64,000 nt of DNA, from assembly GCA_018697195.1 (NCBI GenBank), contig CM031879.1, forward strand, positions 41,443,715-41,507,714. Direction: 5' to 3'. Positions within the stretch are counted from its first letter, which is position 1. Every line of letters begins with the position of its first letter. Below, one piece after another: positions 25,825 through 37,000 of this stretch. The notes under the pieces are model-generated. The model searched no databases and was not told the DNA's origin. It was given only the letters and a program-made list of their open reading frames with translations. Made by a program: the position numbers and the translations under genes. This stretch comes from Certhia americana (Eukaryota; Chordata; Aves; Passeriformes; Certhiidae).

Positions 25825-27072
25825 GTTTTTTTGCAGACTCCAAGTAGGAGCACCTCACAAGGGCAGCAGCAAGGAACAGGATCCTTATGACCCAAACAAA
25901 ATATAGGCAGTTAAATAATTTGATCACAAGTTTGCTGAGCTGAATGTGTAACAAGGCAGTCCCAACTTAAAACCACAAGCATTCTGGTTTTAGATAATCA
26001 TCGCTAGTGACTTCACCCTGTTTTATTTACAACATACTTAATTAACTCATACTGGTTGTGTCTGTGCTGCAAAGTGGGTACACTTAGAGCTGTGCCATGC
26101 AGTCCTGTTTGCTGACCGAAATCTCTTGGAGTATATCAAAGCCCCATGGGCATCCAAATTTCCCAGTAGGGGACACTGGGATATATAGGGATATACTGCA
26201 GCTGGAATTCACAAAAATTCAGTCACAGAGATCCACACATTGCCCCATGGCATAAGCCAAACTACTGTACTATGAAATTTTCATTACTCTTTTTCTTCCA
26301 ACATTTTATTTACAATTTATATATCACATGTGTACACACAGTAATAAGAAGAGAAATTTTAAATGATGCAATTATTTTTGGAAACTGCTCCATTCTGAAG
26401 CTGAAGTTTGGAGAAATGCATGTTTGTGGATGTATTGATGACCACTTATTATGGGCATAGTCTGTAATATGCATTGCCTTTTGTTAAAAAACAGATTATT
26501 TAATTCATTTCTGTAATACAAGGAAATTTCCTGACTGGCAGGATGAATTTGAGTGGCAAATCCCATCTTCCTTCTACTCGTAGGTGTTCTCTGCGTTCCA
26601 ACTGAAGTAATTAAAACTTAGGTTAGTAAAAAAATATGCAGTTTCTGGTACAGATTTGATAAGGGTTGATCAATTATAAAACATTTTTAAAAATTCTTGT
26701 TTTGGTTTCTTCTCAACTTTCTGTTTATCCATCATTTAAGCTGTATTTTCATATGAGATTCACCTAACTTTAACAATCTAGAAGTTAAAAATCTAAGTGA
26801 GAGTCAATGAAAAGTAACAAAAACTTTCTGAGGGTGATAACAGGTCATCGTAAAAATGGTATCTTAGCCAGCTTGGAATTAATTGTTCTCTGGAAGTGGG
26901 CTACCCACTTACCTGTTACGGGAAATGCAGTCATCAAATTTGGTGTAGAGGCCCAGCTACTATATAGGTAAAGGTAGGTGAATCAAGTCTGTAGAGTAGC
27001 AATTGTTTGGGGAAGAAATTCTTGGCCACGATTGAACACTTTCAGATATTCCTGTACCTACCTATGGGATTT
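25825..27072. other. Unassigned DNA, no gene recognised
   Basis: Nothing identifiable was seen. A small repeated GGGATATA word occurs near 26178-26196. Confidence 0.5.
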
Positions 27073-27209
27073 AAAAAGAAACAAACCAACAAGCCAACAA
27101 CAAAACAAAAAGCCCAAATAAATAAATGAACAACCCCCCCAACAAAACACATTAGCAGACAAACACACAAAAAACTCAACCATTCCAAACCAATAAACCT
27201 CCTAAAATG
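27073..27209 (+). repeat. A/C-rich low-complexity tract
   Basis: This is a CAAA, CCAA and AACA-type low-complexity stretch with almost no G or T on the + strand. It includes a C-run near 27134-27140 and an AAAT run near 27115-27127. It has no coding potential. Confidence 0.75.
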
Positions 27210-28289
27210 ATACAAACATGTCTGGTTTCTACTAGAAATTTTCTATTGACATCTTGAGAATCTTGGAAAAGCTGTCCCTTTAAATCTAGGTGGTTGAATC
27301 AAAATATTTGAAGGCTTCAAAATATTGGGCCTGCTTGAGACCTGCTGGAGCTACTGAAAAGTCCAAACAGTAAACTTTCAATGTATTGCACAGTCCCTGT
27401 GAACTAGAATTCTTTTTATGTTGCCCTGCTGAAGTTTATGGTGTGCATACCTGTTTTTTTTTTTTTTTAATCTATAATTATTTCTATTTAAGAGTGAAAC
27501 TAGAGATTTTGCTTTATTACTTAAAGTGGCTGCTTTGTGTGAGAAAAATTGTTTTCATTTAAAAAAAGACAATAATATTTTCTACTTCTCTGTGTCCTAT
27601 ACATGACATATTTAAAATACATTTGGTTGAAGAACACGAATCTTCAAGCAGTACCCTGAATTTTAATTTTTTTGGTAGAAAGCTTTCTGGGTTTATCAGC
27701 ATGTTTATCAGCTGTATTAGCCAAGCTGCTTAAGTCATCATTGGCTGAACACTTTGACTTCACTAGTCATCTAGCAGCATGGAGATTCTTTCTGGAACTG
27801 ATTTCCTCCACTGGCTCTGTTGGGGTCACTTTTCCCTGCCTCAGAGATCTGAAAGAGTTGGAGAGAAACCAGGAATCTCTTTCTAAAACATAATGTCTGC
27901 AAGAATGATGGTGAAAAATTGTGGTTTATATGCGATTATTTTAAAGAAATGTTTCTTAATCCTTTAAGTTATGGAGTTGTTCTGTAGCATTGTTATGACT
28001 GTGGTTTACTAATTATTCTTTTAGGACTGCTTCATTATGGAATCTGCAAATAAGAATTAGTAATTAAAAATGAAACCTCTCTTAAAACAATCCTGATTTT
28101 TTTCATTTAAGTGTTTGCTTTTATCCTCAAAAATAAAAGAAATACCATTTAGTTTGTTCTTCATTTTGTAGAGAACATAATTTAATCCTTCGTTAAACAG
28201 GAACCTCTGCTGGAGCAAGAAACAGCTACTGAAGCCAAGAAGAGATGATAATAAACATGTTTTTGCCAGTCGTGATGAACTGGTACAAC
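27210..28289. other. Unassigned DNA, no gene recognised
   Basis: It holds an imperfect inverted repeat at 27303-27326 (AATATTTGAAG against CTTCAAAATATT, one extra A) and a T-run near 27453-27468. No gene was recognised. Confidence 0.5.
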
Positions 28290-28445
28290 CCACCAACATG
28301 TGCTTGTTAGCTGCACACGGCTCAGAGGCAGCCAGGGGCTGTGTGCGGAGGGGCTCCCACGCAGCTCCTCTGGGATCTGCTGCAGGATGGGCTGCAGGAA
28401 CACCCGGACCCCTCTGTGCAGAGTTGGGGACAACCTCTGTCACTT
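28290..28445. other. Small GC-rich patch, unassigned
   Basis: This is a compact block visibly richer in G and C than the surrounding AT-rich DNA, with a few CpGs and many GCAG, GGCTG and CTGC words. Frames are open on both strands (for example 28298-28501 + and 28182-28433 -), as expected where TA-containing stops are scarce. It is too small and too CpG-poor to call a CpG island. An exon or an old LTR piece is possible but not shown. Confidence 0.45.
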
Positions 28446-31400
28446 CTATGACAACGTGCTGTGCCTTACAAACTTGCGGTCTTTTTGAAAGACTTTGTTA
28501 AGGCCCTTAAACACCAAAATCAGCTTTGACTATTACAGCTCCAGATTACTTACGCAGCTATTTTGTACTTTTGTGCTTATAAGGTTTCCTGGTAGCTAAA
28601 ATTCTGTTTTCTATGGGACCATGAGCATTGCAGTTGGATCTTTCAGCATCTATCTGCCATTCAAACTTGAAGGGAGTCCAACAACATGACACTTCTCAGT
28701 GGGAATCCCTTCGAGGAAGTGATCTGCTAACCATCCTCACGACATGTCCAAAGTAAATCAACAAGATATGACTCTGTGAAAGGTAGGTGCAACAGCTTAT
28801 CACTACAAATTACTTCTAATGCTTCAGCTTAGTGGCGAGGGCACTTTTCCTAGGATGTGTAGGATTCCTGGCCTGGACATCTCCTCAATCTAACAAAGTT
28901 CAAAGGCACAGTTCTCACTTCTGAAGTTGTGGCCTTTTCCATTAGGCTATATGAACTTTTGGATAGGGCCAGCCCTGCACAATTCCTTCTGAAGGCATTC
29001 TGGCCAAGACTTCAGAAGAAAATCAGGAAACAATACAAAGAAGCTAAATTTTCATCTTGTATATTGAATTCTTGTCTTTAACTGAGGCAGCCTATGATGC
29101 TCACATTTTAAGGTCAAAGGTCATTAATTAAATAAAACAGAGAAAAAAAAAAAATCCTGGGACCAAAATCTAGCACCTGGTCAGAACCACAGGCATTAGT
29201 CAGGTCAATTTATCACCTTTGGATCTATCTCTTTTTATTCCTCTGTCTTCTTCCAGCCTTGGGCCCTCAGAGACCAGATTTAAAAATGTAGTGACGCATT
29301 TTTACAATGCACATTTACAATGTTGTTTTCTCTAATTACAGTGGGAAAGTGCTAAAGGAAAGGAAGAAGAAGAATATTTTTAGAGAGGAGAAAACTTTTG
29401 ATGAAATCTGAATGCTGAAATAGAAACCCACTTTGACTGCAAACAAAATGAAGTGGATGAAGCCAGCAGGTGAAAAAGCTATGTTTCCAATCAAAACTCT
29501 GACTCAAAAGTCCTGACAGAAAAAAAAAGTTGAAAGCTACAGTTTTTTAGAGATGAAGGTGGCTTCTGAGAGCAGCTCTGGTATAATCTGTATTATATAA
29601 ATATAAAAAGCAGATGTTTTAGTTTGTGATTTTTAAAACATAAAAGTTACTGTTAGACTCATACAACATTGCACAAGTGATACCTTGACACTAAAACTCC
29701 TGACCAAGAAATTTAAACTCAAAATATTAGACCATTCCTTGGCCTTAATTCTGTATTGATTTACTCACTGCATAATTAAGATTGACTTACCAAGAATAAA
29801 CGTAGATGTTATGAGTAACATATTTACATGGGTCCCTTAGATCAACTAATGATCCCATAAACCACACATTCATCTATTTTTCAGATACATCTGTGTTGCT
29901 AGCACTTTTGAGTAAAATTTGTACTTTAGAGGTTCAGGGTGATTGAAGCCATTTCTGAAATGATATCATCCCAACCCTGGATGGACAAGTGGATACAGAC
30001 ATTTTAAGGCAATACTGTTTAAAAGCAGAGCAGTAAAAGAGTAAGAACATTTTTCAGATTAGAGGTTTATAAAAATAAATATAGTGCTCTTCAGACACAA
30101 ATGACTGGATAATATAGGAAGACTATGATTTATGAAAATATGATCTGCAAGTATTATCTGTCATGTACTGAACTTCTGCTGAAAATCCCATTATTTACTT
30201 TTTCTAACCCTGTGGTATATTTGGGGCTTTTCTCCTATTTTGCTTACTGTCACAAATGTTGTGCCTTACAGAATCATTCAACCTCAGAATGTCATCTGTT
30301 CTCTTTCCCACAATCACATTTGCCTATGCTAAATTGCCCACAGAAAAGCACCCCACCCTGCTTCTTTCATACAAGTGCCATAAGCAACATTCTCACACAG
30401 GGTGAAACACAAACACATGCTGATAATGGAGGGACTTTTATACCAAGTAACCCCTAAAACTAATTTTTTTCCTTTAGCTGATGTTAAATAAGTGGCTTCA
30501 GCCAGGCAGACCCTTAAGCTCTATTGCTCAAAAGAGTTACAAGCTTGAGATCTTGGATACATTTCTCGTACACCAAAGCATCTGTGTATACTCTTGTAAA
30601 GTGGCACAAAGATTAATATAAATAAATTTGTGAGGCTTTTGAGGAAGACTTGATTGTGATTAAATTGCTGTTTTCTGCTGTTAAACAATGTCTCCTTTTT
30701 TAGCAGCTGGCTAAAATGCTCTCAGGTAAAATCCTTCAAGAATCCCATAGCTAATACTTAATAAGATTTAATTATTTTACAACTTATCTCTTTCCCATTA
30801 GTGCTCCCCCTGAATCTGCCACATCCAAAGGAGCAATACAAGTGCTGAATTATGAAAAACAATTGCAGCGTAGAAATATGGGTAATAACACACAAGGTCA
30901 AAAAACAGGCAAGAGTAATTTGCAACAACTAAATTGCTTGATGTAATACTTTGGCTTGATAGTCTTTAAGAGGAGGCTTTACATAAGTCAAAGGTCTTTG
31001 GAGTAATATGCAAATCAAAATCCTACCACTCTCCTAAATCCTTTTAATCCAGTCGTTAATCTCAATAATGACCTAGTTTTTGGAACCTTTACTGTGTTCA
31101 GCCACTTAATCACATTACCTAGTTTGCCCTTTGCAAACTTTTAGAGGAGAAATAAATGTACATGAATAGCATCCTACTATAATTTATCTGAAGCCCTCCA
31201 GAAGAAGAGCAGTTTTACAGCAGAAAATGCTGTAGTACTTGCTCAAGTTTCAGGTACCCTTTCTATTTAACCGTAACTCCTAGGTTTTTAGAACTTTGCA
31301 TAAAACAAAGGAAGGAAGAGGTGGATACCAGATTCTTATACTTACCTGAGAGTTGTTGGAGAAGCATCAAAAGGAAGACTGAGAAGCCATTACATACTCT

Positions 31401-31914
31401 GGATCTTTTTTCTCCAGTTGCTGTGCGTTGTATGATCACTGACATACCTGGTTTACTGTAAAAATAAATAATGGAAAAAATCACTGGTTTCATGTGAGTT
31501 TTGAAATTGTAGAAGAAAATTATCAACCATGGAAACACACAGAGTAACATTTTTACAGATTGCTCTTACAGAGAGTGAGAACTGGTTTAGATTTAATGAA
31601 AGACACAATTAATGTCAGAATTCCACAAAAAGGGGAGGCACAGACTGGCTAAACCACCGCATGTACAGCACTCAAATACTCTCCAATAACAAGTACATTG
31701 GAACCTGAAATTCACTTAAAGCAATTGTTTGGCTGGTAAATAGGTTTCTGTGCTTTGTGTATGGAGAAACATGTCAGAAGAGCTTTGTACAACAGCATGA
31801 TGCACTTCCTGTGTAATTCCACCAATGTGATAATCACATACCTACCTGATTGTCAAATATATTTCAGAAAAGCTAAGCACACTTTCAGGTGATCTTGTAG
31901 AACCAGATGGGTGG
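28446..31914. other. Unassigned DNA, no gene recognised
   Basis: Nothing was recognised as coding. The part around 30940-31170 has a sober, non-repetitive composition with an exact POU octamer and several TAAT words. It is considered among the findings as a candidate conserved non-coding element. Confidence 0.5.
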
Positions 31915-32050
31915 TATTTTATTTTATTTTATTTTATTTTATTTTATTTTATTTTATTTTATTTTATTTTATTTTATTTTATTTTATTTTATTTTTTTTA
32001 TTTTATTTTATTTTATTTTATTTTATTTTATTTTATCTTATTTTATTTTT
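31915..32050 (+). repeat. (ATTTT)n pentanucleotide microsatellite
   Basis: About 27 tandem ATTTT units are nearly perfect. One longer T-run near 31992-31999 and one C substitution near 32037 interrupt them. The opposite strand is (AAAAT)n. Such pentamers often grow from A-rich retroelement tails, but no recognisable retroelement body abuts this array. The long hydrophobic frame through it (Ile-Leu-Phe-Tyr repeats) is an artefact. Confidence 0.97.
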
Positions 32051-32783
32051 GAAAGAAAGTTCTTATACCAATCATATTTTTAAAAAAACCCTAGGTCTTT
32101 TATCTCTGATCTTGCATAGCCATCTAGTACTTGACTTGAGGTTAAATAGTGTGTTTTAGCAGTTATGCCTCTCAGAGAATACCAGAGAGTAAAAAAAGAA
32201 CTGAGTTCCCATGAAGTGTGTATAAAACCAGACAGTAATGTATGCACTTTCCATAAGGAGTCACAAAGGCTAAAAGCATTTGCTAGTTCTCTGAAGCCTA
32301 AAAGACCATGACAGATACAATGCATGCTCTAGTAACTAGGTACAACAACTCTGAATCAAGTTTATCGTTATTGTGAGTTTCATTTTTTTATACCACCAGA
32401 GAAAGTAGAAGAAAGCCAAAAGCAGCACTAACAATAAAGAAATGAATGTTAATACTACTGTTGAGTATCTGAATTAAGTGAGAACACCAAGCACCTGCTA
32501 TTGAGGAGTATAGCTTTGCAAAAATTATACTAGAAATTTTTTCACTTTTAATAGAACACTAAAATCTTTGCCTAGATTTTCTGAAGTATCCCATTCTCAT
32601 ATCTGTGGAAGTAATACAATTCTCTATCATAATGCATGGCCTGGTGTAAAAACCTTTCAGAAGCTTAATGTTTTCCATCACATTAGTGCATTTTCCAGGA
32701 GTTTTGTCTAAAGGACAGTTACTTTACCTCCTAAATGCCACTATTACTTTGTCTTTTTAGCCCTTATATTATTTCGAAATACT
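32051..32783. other. Unassigned DNA between microsatellite and CR1
   Basis: No gene or repeat was recognised in this spacer between the pentanucleotide array and the antisense CR1. Confidence 0.5.
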
Positions 32784-33260
32784 AATAGAATCATAAAATC
32801 ATAGAAAGGTTCCAGTTCAAACGGACCTTTAAAGATCATCTAGCCCAACACCCCTGTAAGGATGAGGGACACCTACCACGAGTCGGATTGCTAAAAGCTC
32901 CATTCAAGCTGGACTTGAACATTTGCAGGGATGGGAAGCCACAGATTCTCTGGGCAACCAGTTCTGATGCCTCACCACTCTCACAGCAAGGAATTTACTC
33001 CCAACATTAAATCTAACCCTATTCTCTTTCAGTTGAAAACCATACCTTCTAATCCTGTCCTTCCACATTCCTCTAAAAAGTCCCTTCAACTGCCCCGTGT
33101 CCTTACAATGTTTGGTGCCCCAGAGCTGAGCACAACACTCCAGGTGAGTGTTGAATAGAGGGGCAGAGTCCCCTCCCTCAACTTGCTGGCCACACTTGTT
33201 TGGATGCAGCCCAGTACAGGTTTGGCTGCATTCACGACCAATGCCAACCAGTATTCCTTG
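32784..33260 (-). mobile_element. CR1 LINE, 3' part (outer element A)
   Basis: The + strand starts with degenerate copies of the CR1 terminal repeat (TAGAATCATAAAATCATAG). It continues with the familiar antisense 3' region: a GACCTTTAAAGATCATCTAG block, then a GGGATGGGAAGCC block with CTCTGGGCAACC. Next comes the CCCCAGAGCTGAGCACAACACT block, followed by a block with GCTGGCCACAC and GATGCAGCCCAG. The element is therefore inserted on the minus strand. CR1 is the dominant non-LTR retrotransposon family of birds and reptiles. The copy carries many substitutions and small gaps and is inactive. Its sequence breaks near 33241-33260 and resumes at about 33461. Confidence 0.9.
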
Positions 33261-33460
33261 TAATAGAGAAACAGAAAATGGTTAAAGTTGGAATGGACTT
33301 CTGTAGATCATTGACTACAAAGTCCCTGTTCAAAGGAGGGATCAGCTTCAGCAGATAACTCAGCTCTGTCCAGTTGGGTTTTGAGTATCTCCAAAGATAG
33401 GCACTCCACAGCCTCACTGGGCAACCTGCGAGTGTTTGATTGTTCTTGCAGTAAAAATGG
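33261..33460 (-). mobile_element. CR1 LINE 3' end (inner element B), nested in A
   Basis: A second CR1 3' end begins here in the same antisense orientation. It starts with a degenerate terminal repeat and AATGGTTAAAGTTGGAATGG, then shows the CTGTAGATCATTGACTACAA-type block and TCCAGTTGGGTTTTGAGTAT. It ends after CACTGGGCAACC and a GCAGTAAAAATG block. It belongs to a different CR1 subfamily from A in this region. It sits where element A is interrupted, which is best explained by later insertion of a 5'-truncated copy into A. A deletion-recombinant between two neighbouring copies is the alternative. Confidence 0.8.
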
Positions 33461-33890
33461 ACCCCAAGATCCTTGTCTGCAAAGCTGTTTTCCAGACAGA
33501 TTGCATCCACCCTGTAGTGGTGCATGGGGTTATTCCTGCTGAGGTGCAGGACTTGTTTGCCTTTGTTGAAATTCATGATGTCCTTGTCAGACAGTTTCTT
33601 GTACCTGTTGAGGTGTTTGTGAATGGCAGCATGCCCACCTGGTTTATCAACTGCTTCTCCCAGTTTTGTGTCATCAACCACCTGCTGGTGCTCCCTTCAA
33701 TGTCACCATCCAGATCACTAGTGAGGAGCTCCACCAGGATTTCCCCAGTATCAACCCTCAAGGTGCATCACTGGTGACTGGCTTCCAGCTGGACCTTAAC
33801 CTGCTGAACTTGGCAGCTCAGCCAGTCCACTGTTCTGTACTACAGCTTGCAAGGAGTTCCAATTGCTCTGCCTTCCCATTCTTTTGAATA
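33461..33890 (-). mobile_element. CR1 LINE, upstream part of element A
   Basis: After the inner copy, the antisense CR1 sequence resumes with ACCCCAAGATCCTTGTCTGC and then a block with GGTGCAGGACTTGTTTGCCT. These lie just upstream of the 3' region in CR1 elements. The reading frame on the minus strand encodes the end of the reverse-transcriptase domain. The distal boundary near 33890 is where recognisable similarity fades, so it is approximate. Confidence 0.82.
33469..33780 (-). pseudogene. Decayed CR1 reverse-transcriptase fragment
   Basis: The minus strand translates to a stretch that begins near the catalytic box, reading QVVDDTKLGEAV. It then has IHKHLNRYKKLSD and FNKGKQVLHLSRNNPMHHYR, ending FADKDLGV close to the junction with the inner CR1. 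This order matches the C-terminal half of the CR1 ORF2 reverse transcriptase: the xxDD box, then the conserved NxxKx-VLHL-RNNP-Y segment. Upstream of the box (about 33700-33780) a related segment (TSDLDGDIEG) lies in another frame, so at least one frameshift separates them. There is no start, no endonuclease domain and no intact frame, so it makes no functional enzyme. Confidence 0.85.
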
Positions 33891-34028
33891 AAAGATGAGT
33901 ATGCACCAAGGGTAAAATTAGACACACACATATAGGTATATTTTTATGAGAAGTGCATGTAGAGTCTCTTTATGGTTAGCATTCACCAAATTGCATGTGT
34001 TGTCCTTCATATAGCTGAAAATATTCTT
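33891..34028. other. Unassigned spacer
   Basis: This is a short unassigned stretch after the CR1 relic, containing an ACACACA run near 33922-33929. Confidence 0.5.
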
Positions 34029-34060
34029 TACTGAATTTATGAAGTACTGAATTTATGAAG
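34029..34060 (+). repeat. 16-bp perfect tandem duplication
   Basis: TACTGAATTTATGAAG occurs twice head to tail (34029-34044 and 34045-34060) without mismatch. The exact identity suggests a recent slippage or small duplication event. No function is apparent. Confidence 0.92.
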
Positions 34061-37000
34061 CTAAGTATATTTAACTTGGTCCTTCAAGGCTCTGCAGATT
34101 TTTTCAGAGGCTGTACAGGTTTCTATCATCTCTGATAAAAATTTTCCATAACATGTAACATGAAAAATACAACTTTGATCTTTTGAATTACAGCAAATAT
34201 AATTTGCATGGAGTGAAGTGTAGGAGAGGACAATGCTAGTATATGAAAATTACATCAAGGTAATAGTACATTCTCTATAATGACAAACAGAAAGGAGAAC
34301 AACAACCTTCTGGTATTTTTAAAGTGGCTTTTTCCAGCCCTAGTGTCTCATCCTTGATGCAGTCTCTGAACATTGACAGATATTGCTCAAACAGTTACCT
34401 TTCCTTTTCACAAATTGCAAGCCACTGTTGAAGTACCAAAAAGAATGTATTTTTTTCAGTCATTTTCAAGATGTTTTCTTGATGAACAAAGAAAAAGAAC
34501 ACAAATAATTTTATTTCTGTAATAAAAAATATTTCACAAATATTTTATTTATTTTTGCAGTGGCCCCTGCAAAACAGCGATCAGTTAGAAAGATAAGGGA
34601 AGTAGCAGTATGCTAACGTAGGAATTGAATTGGAAGTTGGCAAAATGAAAATTTTTAAACTCTTGAAACTTTTGCAGAGATGGGAAAGGTAGGACAGGGA
34701 AAAGACGGTGCTAATACCCACATATATATACAGCCCTGTTCCATGAATATGCTTAGTTTTATCCATTCAAATACTCATAGCAAAATCAGTGACCAAGAAC
34801 ACATGCAAATATCTCCAGGTTCAGTACTACTGTAAAAAGAGGAAGATTTTGGATGAGGAATGGAGACAGAGTACCTAAGCTAACAGTACACTGAACCATG
34901 GAAAGACTGAGGTTTGGTTTTAATTGGATTCTCCAGTCTGACCTCTAGGATGAGCTGAAACAGACCACAGGGTCATTTTTGTCTTTCCGAACATCCCCTG
35001 TCAAAAGTGACTCAACAAGGTCTGTGTTAGTTCTGGAGGACATTAGAGACAGCTTTTATTCTTTTGCTAACATCCATTCAAACAATGGGAGCACAGCATT
35101 CCCCATGGTGCAGCAGGTTCTGTGCCTTCACTGGGCATTTGTGAATGAAGATGTCTCTGGCAGAAGAAATGTCTGGTCGGCTGTGGAGTAAGTCTGCTGC
35201 TAATTGATAACCCAAAGTCCAGTGCTATATGACTCTAATGCAATCTGGAAGATCAAGAAAAGTGTGCTGGCTCATAATTAAAAAAAGACATGATTCAGAG
35301 ATGGGAAAAAAAAAAAAAAGAAAAGAAAAGCAGAAATAAGAGGAGAGAGAATCAATATTGGGATATCTCATCTATAGCTGTCATCTGAAACCCCTAACGA
35401 ATGACCACTCTGTAACTTGTGATATTAATCTGGATGATCTGCAGAGGTTGGCAAGATGAAAAGGTAACACCAGATAACAGAAAAAAACCCTCTTAACACT
35501 TTAATCAGGCCCAGTTTTCACTGTCAAACACAAGAATTGAAAGAGGAAGCATACAGATCTGCAGCTTTTCTATATATAAGGTATTTGAAGTATGCTCATA
35601 GTGCTCTGGTAAGTTATTTCACTAGATCAGCAAAATAAGGGTCAATGGAACATTACAGGATAATAGAGTTATCAGATGGATCTTATTGAAAAGTCCAATA
35701 TGAAGATACTGGTGATTCCATCATCATCAAGAAATGCACGCACAACAGTTTAATTTTGATTGCATCAGGGTTCTTTGGGTTTTATGTACAAAATTTTCAT
35801 CTTTTGATTAGTATTCCTCTGTCCTCTGTATTTCAGCTATAAATCACAGAATTATCATGACAAAGTCAGTTTTGCTTAAATGCTTATTATAATTCCATTT
35901 TGTCTCATTTATACACTAATCAAATAAATCCCACAGAAAGTTAGCCGAGGGACAGAGCTAAAGGAAATGACAGTGAATCAAGAACTTATTATCCTGACGT
36001 AGAAAGTTTTAACCTTTGTTAAATGACATATTTTTAGATTTTAATGAAGAAGTGCAACAGGTTGAGCTGTCTGAACTGCTTTGAGGTTGAAAGCACTCCT
36101 TATGTTGCCTTCAGAGTCCATCACCAGCCCAGGATATTGGTTTACATACTGCAAGTAAGAAAGGGCATAGCTTATTAGGGCTTACGGGGCCAGGTAGTTT
36201 CATAGCAATAAAATAAATATCTTTGTTGCGTTATCTACTGGTTCTGTTCATCACTTGCAACGACTGTGCTGCTGGAGATATAAAATTGCAAACACAAATA
36301 TGTGCCTTGAGGTTCTTGCAAGAGCACAGACTGATCCTCTAGTTTTTGAAGGCAGCACAGACCAGTAGCCGTGACCTTGAAGATGCCGGTAGGATTATCT
36401 CATGTGCCTAAGTGCCCATCAGTGAGTAAGCAAGCAAGAGTGGGTTGCATTCCCCAACAGACTTAAAGTACTTTGATAAAAATCTACCATAATAAATTGA
36501 ACTTCGGGTTAATAGGATCATTAAGGTTTTGCTTTTTTTTAAATCAGAAATGTGTGTTAATCACAGAGGTTAATGTTAAGACACTAAAATATCACTGAGC
36601 ATTCAGGCTGGATAGTTCTGCAAGTGGGAACTACCCTGAGGTAAAGATTTTCCCAGGATCCCTGGGAGGTAGGTGTTACACCATATGAAGAAGCCTTAAA
36701 GCAGTCTCCGTTGTGCCAGGCACTATTCACACACACAAAAACACACCTGCCTGAAAGAAGTGTCCCTGTGAGAAGCCATGTTAACTCCTTGTCCCAGAAC
36801 AGATAGAGGTACAAAAGGATATTTGAGATAAGATTTATTGCACTTGGCTTCAGACCTCTACAGAGCAGATTCTGTGTTTTAGTCATGTGGGAGGCTTTGG
36901 CTGCTCAGCAGAGGCAGCGTGGAGTCTGGACTCTTGATGCATCTCTTCTGGCCTCCCTGAGCTGTCAGGTCACTGGTGTCTCTTACGAGCTGGCACCTCT

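Noticed and set aside
30125..30457. 110-codon + frame
   Set aside because: No homology recognised and ordinary composition; treated as chance.
31911..32159. Long hydrophobic + frame
   Set aside because: Produced by the ATTTT array, which encodes a repeating Ile-Leu-Phe-Tyr string.
33232..33681. 149-codon minus-strand frame
   Set aside because: Real similarity, but it is CR1 reverse transcriptase running into a second CR1, so it is a transposon relic and not a gene.
36584..36886. 100-codon minus frame with an AATAAA nearby, considered as an LTR
   Set aside because: No TATA at suitable spacing, no recognisable LTR text and no boundaries.
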